The notes below the pieces were generated by a model that saw only the letters and a program-made list of their open reading frames with translations, made no database searches and was not told where the DNA came from. Made by a program: the position numbers and the translations under genes. 64,000 nucleotides of DNA from Candidatus Saccharibacteria bacterium UBA6664 (GTDB lineage Bacteria > Patescibacteriota > Saccharimonadia > Saccharimonadales > Saccharimonadaceae): positions 228,799-292,798 of the forward strand of contig DKKO01000001.1 in NCBI GenBank assembly GCA_002455275.1. Reading direction: 5' to 3'. Positions 58,789 to 64,000 of this stretch are shown here, piece after piece; the stretch's first letter is position 1, and every line of letters starts with the position of its first letter.

Positions 58789-58808
58789 AAGACTGTAAAA
58801 TATATAAA

Positions 58809-58835
58809 TTAGCACTCGCTTGACGTGAGTGCTAA
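58809..58835 (+). promoter_or_regulatory. CIRCE operator (HrcA binding site) upstream of clpC
   Basis: Perfect inverted repeat TTAGCACTC - nine bases - GAGTGCTAA, identical to the consensus CIRCE element. It is the binding site of the heat-shock repressor HrcA. Followed by TTTTT, so the RNA hairpin may also terminate nusA transcription. Confidence 0.93.
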
Positions 58836-58849
58836 TTTTTCGCTATACT
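58820..58849 (+). promoter_or_regulatory. clpC promoter overlapping CIRCE
   Basis: TTGACG (58820-58825) lies inside the CIRCE spacer and arm; 18 bases on is TATACT (58844-58849). HrcA bound to CIRCE would cover the -35, giving direct repression. The leader to the ATG at 58912 is about 55 bases, the longest of the clear promoters here. Confidence 0.75.
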
Positions 58850-58911
58850 AGATATATGAATAGACCTCAATCAAACTTGCGTCTATTGTAACAGAGGATA
58901 ATAATACACAT

Positions 58912-61380
58912 ATGGCAGATGATTTCGCGGAATTCGTAGCTCGGCTAACCGATAACGCTCGGACGAGTTTACAGCATGCCAATTCGATAGCTCGGGGATA
59001 CGGCAGTGCTTACATAGGTACAGAGCATATGTTGCTTGGTTTGCTGGCTCAAGGTTCTTCAGTGGGCGCGAAAGTGTTAGCCGATGCTAATGTCACCTTA
59101 GAGCGTGCCGAGCTTGCGCTTCAGCTAACACCACGAAACTTTACCGTAAGTACTGGTATGGTGGGCTTGAGCGAGACGGCAAAACTTACCCTAAAAATGG
59201 GTTGGGAGATTGCCCAGGAATTTCATCAGGATCATTTGGGCACGGAGCATATTTTATACAGTATATTAAGTCAGAAAAATGCCCGTGCTACAACGCTGTT
59301 AAAAGACATGAACGTTGATATTGATGCGCTTCGTGCTGATTTAGAGGAGTTCTTTGATAGACAGCACAATGCATTTCACGAAGAGCAAGATGTAGCTACC
59401 ACTGAAAAACGCAAGAAGAGAGGTGGTGCCCTAGAGACCTACGGTACCGATCTAACTGCCCGTGCAAGAAGTGGTAAGCTTGACCCAGTGATTGGTCGCG
59501 ACGCGCAGCAAGAACGACTTATTACTATACTTACGCGACGTACAAAGAATAACCCAGTGCTTATAGGCGAACCAGGCGTGGGTAAAACAGCAATCGTAGA
59601 AGGGCTTGCCCAGCGCATTGCTCGCGAAGATGTGCCCGATCATCTGCTAGACAAGCGAGTAATTCAGCTAGATTTAACCTCGATGATTGCCGGCACTAAA
59701 TACCGTGGTGAGTTTGAGGAGCGGCTGAAGAAGGTTGTTGGTGAATTAAAACAAAGTAACAACACGATTGTATTTATCGATGAGCTTCATCTCTTGGTAG
59801 GAGCAGGAGCTGCGGAAGGCGCTCTCGACGCGGCAAACATTCTAAAGCCAGCGCTAGCGCGTGGCGAGCTTCGGCTGATTGGCGCTACGACACTCGATGA
59901 ATACCGTAAATATATTGAAAAAGACAGCGCTCTTGAACGACGTTTCCAAACAATTATAGTGCCAGAGCCATCAATTAAAGATACGATTGCTATAGTCAAG
60001 GGCTTGCGGACGTACTATGAATCGCATCATGGCGTGAAAATGAGCGATGAAGTACTTGAAGATGCAGTGTATATGGCAGATAGATACGTTACTGAACGAT
60101 ACATGCCCGACAAAGCGATTGATGTAATCGATGAGGCAGCGGCCTTGACGCGTGTGAAATCAAATCAAAAGCCAAGCAAGCTTCGTGAGTACACGCGTCA
60201 ACTAAAAAATTTGAACGAGAAGATGGACGAAGCAGTCGCCGCCGAGGATTATGAACGGGCTGCTTTATACAAAACCAGGAGTAGTCAAATTAGTGAAAAG
60301 CTCGAGTCGCTCAAACAGGCGTACGAAAAGAAAACACCAATTACGCTAACTCATGATCACATCGCTAGGGCTATCTCTACCATGACGAACATCCCTGTTA
60401 CTAGAGTGCGTAAGTCGGAAGCACACTTGCTACGGCAACTGGAAAAACACTTAGGCAAATACGTTATAGGACAGTCAGAAGCGGTAGAAAAGGTCGCGCG
60501 AGCAGTACGCAGAAGTAGAAGTGGCGTAGCTAGTAGCAAACGACCCATCGGATCTTTCGTGTTCATGGGGCCAACAGGTGTTGGTAAGACGGAACTCGCT
60601 CGTGTGTTAGCGAGGGAAGTATTTGGAAGTGATGACGCTCTGATAAAGATTGATATGAGTGAGTTTGGCGAACGACATAACACTGCCAGACTCGTTGGCG
60701 CACCTGCAGGTTACGTAGGCTATGATGACGCAAACCAACTTACCGACAAAGTACGTCGTCAACCGTATAGCGTGGTGCTATTTGATGAAATTGAAAAAGC
60801 GCACCCAGACGTATTTCAAGTTTTGCTACAACTACTTGAAGACGGTACAGTTACTGATAGCAAGGGAAGGCATGTTGATTTTACGAACACTATCATAATC
60901 CTCACGAGTAACGTTGGAGCTGAAGCAATGATGAAAGAGTCAAGTCTTGGTTTTTATGCTCAGACGGCCAAAGATCGTGATGAATTGGCGTCAGTGCATG
61001 AATCTAACTCTCAAATAGCGAACCAAGCTCTTGAGAAAATTATGCGCCCGGAGCTTATTAATCGATTTGATGCAATTGTAACGTTCAAGGCACTGACCAA
61101 GCGCGAAGTAGGCAAAATATTTGATAACCTACTAAAAGAGCTGCAAGACCGATTAATACACAAAGGTATTCATCTTGTTGTTACACCCGCGCTGAAGAAA
61201 CATATTATCGCGGTAGGTCATGATGAGAAATATGGAGCTCGACCTCTTCGAAGAGCGCTTCAGGACGAACTGGAACATCCAATTGCAGACGGAATTTTAG
61301 CAGGAATGTTTGACAAAGGCACTGTCCTCAGTGCAAGCTTAGAGCAGGGTACTGTAAAACTTAATGTCATCAAAGAGTAA
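58912..61380 (+). CDS. clpC: ATP-dependent Clp protease ATP-binding subunit ClpC
   Basis: 822 residues. Two Clp N repeats (LTDNARTSLQHANSIARGYG, GTEHMLLGLLAQGS), AAA domain 1 (Walker A GEPGVGKT near residue 222), a UVR-containing middle domain (DYERAALYKTRSSQIS), and AAA domain 2 (GPTGVGKTEL near residue 558; SEFGERHNTARLVGAPAGYVG). It unfolds proteins for ClpP. The CIRCE element places it in the HrcA heat-shock regulon. The next gene starts 17 bases before its stop. Confidence 0.96.
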   Translation: MADDFAEFVARLTDNARTSLQHANSIARGYGSAYIGTEHMLLGLLAQGSSVGAKVLADANVTLERAELALQLTPRNFTVSTGMVGLSETAKLTLKMGWEIAQEFHQDHLGTEHILYSILSQKNARATTLLKDMNVDIDALRADLEEFFDRQHNAFHEEQDVATTEKRKKRGGALETYGTDLTARARSGKLDPVIGRDAQQERLITILTRRTKNNPVLIGEPGVGKTAIVEGLAQRIAREDVPDHLLDKRVIQLDLTSMIAGTKYRGEFEERLKKVVGELKQSNNTIVFIDELHLLVGAGAAEGALDAANILKPALARGELRLIGATTLDEYRKYIEKDSALERRFQTIIVPEPSIKDTIAIVKGLRTYYESHHGVKMSDEVLEDAVYMADRYVTERYMPDKAIDVIDEAAALTRVKSNQKPSKLREYTRQLKNLNEKMDEAVAAEDYERAALYKTRSSQISEKLESLKQAYEKKTPITLTHDHIARAISTMTNIPVTRVRKSEAHLLRQLEKHLGKYVIGQSEAVEKVARAVRRSRSGVASSKRPIGSFVFMGPTGVGKTELARVLAREVFGSDDALIKIDMSEFGERHNTARLVGAPAGYVGYDDANQLTDKVRRQPYSVVLFDEIEKAHPDVFQVLLQLLEDGTVTDSKGRHVDFTNTIIILTSNVGAEAMMKESSLGFYAQTAKDRDELASVHESNSQIANQALEKIMRPELINRFDAIVTFKALTKREVGKIFDNLLKELQDRLIHKGIHLVVTPALKKHIIAVGHDEKYGARPLRRALQDELEHPIADGILAGMFDKGTVLSASLEQGTVKLNVIKE

Positions 61381-62359
61381 AATCGCTCAACTATTCTCGG
61401 GCTGGCTGGCGACGGTTGTATTTTTTGGATTGCTTGCCGGGGTTTGGTTTAATCGGCAATATATTATTGACCTAGTACGCTTCACGCAGTTTGAGCCTTC
61501 CGCGGCAATTGCTAGCCTATCAAAAGATACAACGCTCACAGACCAAGGAAAGTTCTATTTTTACGCAAGCCAGCCCGTGCTAGCTACAAACAAGAGCTTT
61601 AACCATCACTGCGAACGCAAAGAGGCCGATAGCCCAATATTGGGCTGCTACGTGAACCAGCAAGTTTATATCTTTGAAGTAAATGACACGCGACTTGATG
61701 GAATCGAAGAAGTAACCGCGGCTCATGAAATGCTTCATGCTGTATACGAAAGACTAAGTCAGTCTGAGAAAGATCGGTTAGGGCCTCTACTTGAGAAGGC
61801 ATACGAAAAGAATGCAACGAAGGAGCTAAAACAGCGCATGGCTTATTATGCCAAGGCTGAACCTGGTGAGCGCGAGAATGAACTTCATTCAATATTAGGT
61901 ACGGAATTTTCTGACCTAGGTAATGAGCTTGAACAATATTACGGTAAATACTTTGCTAACCGTGGAGCTATTGTAAAGATGAACACGAGTGTCGATAGTG
62001 TGTTCCGAAAACTGGCAGCGCAAGCAGACACCTTGGCGGCAGAATTAAATAAACTGATTGATAGTATTAATGCAGGGTCTGCGAATTACAATAAAAGCAT
62101 AGAAGCGCTCAACGCCGATATTGTGGCCTTTAACGCTCGAGCAGAGCAGTCAAACGGTTTTTCATCTGAGGCTCAATTCAATGCCGAAAGAAACGCGCTA
62201 ATCGCTCGCAGCAACCAGCTTGAGTCTCTGCGTCAACAAATTAATGCAAAAGTAGACAAGTACGAAAGTCTTCGAGTAAAACTGCAAGCTGTTGCCAGTG
62301 AATCTGATTCACTCAATCGCAGCATAGATAGCACGCTCGATGAAGCTCCTAAGATATAA
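61364..62359 (+). CDS. Membrane-anchored protein with HExxH motif and C-terminal coiled coil
   Basis: 331 residues. An N-terminal membrane helix (about 14-30, WLATVVFFGLLAGVWF) precedes a domain with paired Cys (C83, C95) and AAHEMLHAVYERL, with HEMLH at residues 121-125 as probable zinc-binding protease site. From about residue 205 it is a long coiled coil (LAAQADTLAAELNKLIDSI). It is coupled to clpC by a 17-base overlap, suggesting co-induction by heat. No family recognised; a metalloprotease role rests on one motif. Confidence 0.7.
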   Translation: MSSKSKIAQLFSGWLATVVFFGLLAGVWFNRQYIIDLVRFTQFEPSAAIASLSKDTTLTDQGKFYFYASQPVLATNKSFNHHCERKEADSPILGCYVNQQVYIFEVNDTRLDGIEEVTAAHEMLHAVYERLSQSEKDRLGPLLEKAYEKNATKELKQRMAYYAKAEPGERENELHSILGTEFSDLGNELEQYYGKYFANRGAIVKMNTSVDSVFRKLAAQADTLAAELNKLIDSINAGSANYNKSIEALNADIVAFNARAEQSNGFSSEAQFNAERNALIARSNQLESLRQQINAKVDKYESLRVKLQAVASESDSLNRSIDSTLDEAPKI

Positions 62360-62360
62360 T
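62355..62360 (+). promoter_or_regulatory. -10 box of radA, near-leaderless
   Basis: Perfect TATAAT, overlapping the stop of the upstream gene and ending eight bases before the ATG at 62369. Confidence 0.6.
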
Positions 62361-62368
62361 ATCTATAT

Positions 62369-63718
62369 ATGGCAAAAACTAAGACTCAATTTGTATGTGG
62401 CAACTGCGCTGCTCGGTACCCAAAATGGACAGGTAAGTGCGAAAACTGCGGTGAATGGAATACACTGGTTGAAGAGGTCATTGCGGGCGGTAGCTCAGTG
62501 TTGGCCAAAAGTACCACCAAAGGATCTTTGCTAAAAGCGCAAACAATCGGCTCTATCGAAGGTGAAGAATTATCAAAACGCATGTCGACGTCTTTCTCGG
62601 ATCTAGATGCAGTTTTGGGTGGAGGGATACTGCCGGCGGGCGTAATGTTGCTTGCGGGTCAGCCAGGAATCGGAAAAAGTACATTGCTTTTGCAGGTTGC
62701 AGATGCGGTGGCACGCAATCAATCTGTACTGTATGTAAGTGGCGAAGAAAGTGCTCACCAAGTGAAGCTACGGGCTACGAGACTAGGTGCTCATACCTCC
62801 AGTGAACTCCATTTTGTCAGTAGCACCAGTGCAGATGATATAGCAGCAACGATTCGTAGCGGCAGCTATAAACTCGTTATTATAGATTCTATCCAAACCC
62901 TAAGCCTAGAGGACATTACAAGTGCCCCAGGTACGGTAAGCCAAATTACGAACGCCTCAAACGCTATCATACGAGCTGCAAAGGCTTCTGGAGCTGCGGT
63001 AATACTTGTAGGACACGTTACAAAAGAAGGAAGCATCGCGGGGCCTAAAATACTTGAGCATTTGGTTGATGTGGTACTTCAGTTCGAGGGTGACCGCTAC
63101 GGTGGTTTCAAAATTGTACGCGCGAGTAAAAATCGCTACGGTTCTACGAATGAGGCTGCATTATTTGAAATGAATGATAACGGGCTACAGTTAGTAACTA
63201 ACCCATCAGCCGCGCTCTTGGCGGAGCGGCAAAATGCTGACGGCTCGGTAGTGCTGGCGACCATGGAAGGAACGCGGCCACTTCTAGTAGAAATTCAGGC
63301 CTTGGTTAATCCTACTAACTTTGGTTATCCAAAGCGTACTGCTAGCGGTTTCGACCTCAACCGACTTAACCTGATCGTTGCCGTACTTGAGCGACGTACC
63401 AAGCTACAGCTGTCTGATAAAGATATATACGTGAACGTTGTTGGCGGTCTGCGACTGGCGGATCCTGCGGCCGATCTAGCGGTTTGCATGGCTATCGCTA
63501 GTGCCGCTGCCGAACGTAAACTCGAGGACAACACCGTTGTATTTGGAGAGATTGGGCTTGGCGGTGAAGTGCGGTCTGTCTCTACACCTGCGAGACGGGT
63601 TGAAGAAGCCAAGAAATTAGGCTTCAAACACATTATCGGTCCTGCGACTGCATCAAACCAGGGAGTTACGACGCCTGTAAAAGATCTCAGGCAGGCCTTG
63701 ATTGATTATTTGAAATGA
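62369..63718 (+). CDS. radA: DNA repair protein RadA
   Basis: 449 residues. A four-Cys zinc finger (CGNCAARYPKWTGKCENCG), RecA-like core with Walker A GQPGIGKSTLL (near residue 95), the RadA motif KNRYGSTNE, and a C-terminal Lon-protease-like domain (GGLRLADPAADLAV, FGEIGLGGEVRSV). It promotes branch migration and processing of recombination intermediates. Confidence 0.96.
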   Translation: MAKTKTQFVCGNCAARYPKWTGKCENCGEWNTLVEEVIAGGSSVLAKSTTKGSLLKAQTIGSIEGEELSKRMSTSFSDLDAVLGGGILPAGVMLLAGQPGIGKSTLLLQVADAVARNQSVLYVSGEESAHQVKLRATRLGAHTSSELHFVSSTSADDIAATIRSGSYKLVIIDSIQTLSLEDITSAPGTVSQITNASNAIIRAAKASGAAVILVGHVTKEGSIAGPKILEHLVDVVLQFEGDRYGGFKIVRASKNRYGSTNEAALFEMNDNGLQLVTNPSAALLAERQNADGSVVLATMEGTRPLLVEIQALVNPTNFGYPKRTASGFDLNRLNLIVAVLERRTKLQLSDKDIYVNVVGGLRLADPAADLAVCMAIASAAAERKLEDNTVVFGEIGLGGEVRSVSTPARRVEEAKKLGFKHIIGPATASNQGVTTPVKDLRQALIDYLK

Positions 63719-63734
63719 AAGGAAAACAGTAAAA

Positions 63735-64000
63735 ATGATAGATTATGTAACGATTATACTGCTAGTTTTAGTGATGGCTCAGTTGGGCTATCTTATGACC
63801 GAATCAAGCAGACGAACTAAGCGATCGCACAAATCGCGGCCGTTATTTATCGACACATCAGTACTTATGGATGGTCGGATTGTGCAAATTGCCGCAACAG
63901 GTTTTATTAGTGAGCGGCTAGTCATACCCCGTAGTGTTGTAGCTGAGCTGCAGCTACTCGCTGATGCATCTGACAATGATCGGCGAGCCAGGGCGCGAAG
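63735..64000 (+). CDS. PIN/TRAM-domain membrane protein (YacL-like), 5' part
   Basis: First 88 residues; the gene runs off the right edge. A short membrane segment (YVTIILLVLVMAQLGYLM) is followed by a PIN domain: FIDTSVLMDGRIVQIA with the catalytic Asp, and VIPRSVVAELQLLADASDND. This matches the YacL/PilT-N type, which normally ends with a TRAM RNA-binding domain. Usually four membrane helices precede PIN; here only one is seen, so it is N-terminally short. AAGGAAAAC is upstream. Confidence 0.85.
   Translation, partial: MIDYVTIILLVLVMAQLGYLMTESSRRTKRSHKSRPLFIDTSVLMDGRIVQIAATGFISERLVIPRSVVAELQLLADASDNDRRARAR

Noticed and set aside
1..64000. Alternative genetic code (UGA read as glycine)
   Set aside because: Many genes end properly in TGA at positions matching family lengths (for example hsdM, hsdS, trxB neighbours), and no conserved protein needs TGA read-through.
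1..64000. CRISPR array
   Set aside because: No regularly spaced direct repeats were seen in any intergenic region; the gaps are too short apart from 7667-8070.
1..64000. tRNA or rRNA genes
   Set aside because: No T-loop plus acceptor-stem pairing was found in the intergenic gaps; a GGTTCGAG at about 29122 lacks the surrounding cloverleaf.
1..64000. Insertion sequence or prophage genes
   Set aside because: No transposase, integrase, terminase or capsid-like protein is present; the GC-rich islands carry no recombinase.

Overview
The window looks like a chromosome segment of a Patescibacteria/CPR bacterium, most likely Saccharibacteria (TM7). This is inferred from the small, densely packed housekeeping genes, the GatCAB operon, a split transketolase, type IV pilus-type ATPase, very short intergenic gaps and many leaderless promoters. 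I could not test it by a search. Stop codons include frequent TGA, so there is no sign of the UGA-to-Gly code of Gracilibacteria/Absconditabacteria. Base composition is near the mid-40s %GC by eye, apart from two sharply GC-rich single-gene islands.

Region 1 (1-7666) is a translationally coupled type I restriction-modification operon. hsdM (cut by the window edge), hsdS and hsdR are interleaved with a DUF4145 protein, a small membrane protein, a PD-(D/E)XK protein and a Shedu (DUF4263) nuclease. Region 2 (7667-8442) has no gene on the plus strand. It holds a consensus promoter, a possible noncoding transcript ending in a hairpin, and a GC-rich minus-strand gene with its own promoter and terminator. 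Region 3 (8443-10004) is a VOC protein, an FMN-reductase-type flavodoxin and a DUF4396 membrane protein. Region 4 (10009-20758) is an envelope and redox block: a GH26-like secreted glycosidase, an Erm/KsgA-type rRNA methylase, and a five-gene operon (FecR-like protein, membrane-anchored ferredoxin-reductase, ApbE flavin transferase, ferric-reductase-like membrane protein, anchored beta-sandwich protein). It is followed by a secreted phosphoesterase, a PspC protein and a secreted orphan.

Region 5 (20790-27913) carries an ABC exporter, FKBP isomerase, thioredoxin reductase, phospholipase D-like protein, pyrophosphatase, Nudix hydrolase and a Rel (p)ppGpp enzyme without the usual C-terminal domains. 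Region 6 (28015-36668) is central carbon metabolism: gap, then rpiB, rpe, split transketolase, class II aldolase and two PfkB kinases. The second GC-rich one-gene island lies between gap and rpiB. Region 7 (36679-45753) has a LOG protein, uvrB, a gatC-gatA-(HEPN-like)-gatB operon, galU and four small envelope/stress proteins.

Region 8 (45804-64000) holds dnaE, a SpoU methylase, a GspE/PilB ATPase, malic enzyme, rplS, an RNase HII-YraN fusion, an M1 aminopeptidase, a secreted HNH nuclease and nusA. It ends with a CIRCE-controlled clpC coupled to a membrane HExxH protein, then radA and the start of a PIN/TRAM protein.

Two themes run through the window. First, about twenty genes have a TAnnnT -10 box ending only 6-10 nt before the start codon, so their mRNAs should be leaderless or nearly so. 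About ten others have a normal leader and Shine-Dalgarno site. Second, the strongest candidates for new biology are the Shedu-containing type I RM operon, the ApbE/ferric-reductase redox operon, and the two GC-rich single-gene cassettes whose codon use resembles that of high-GC Actinobacteria, the usual hosts of Saccharibacteria.
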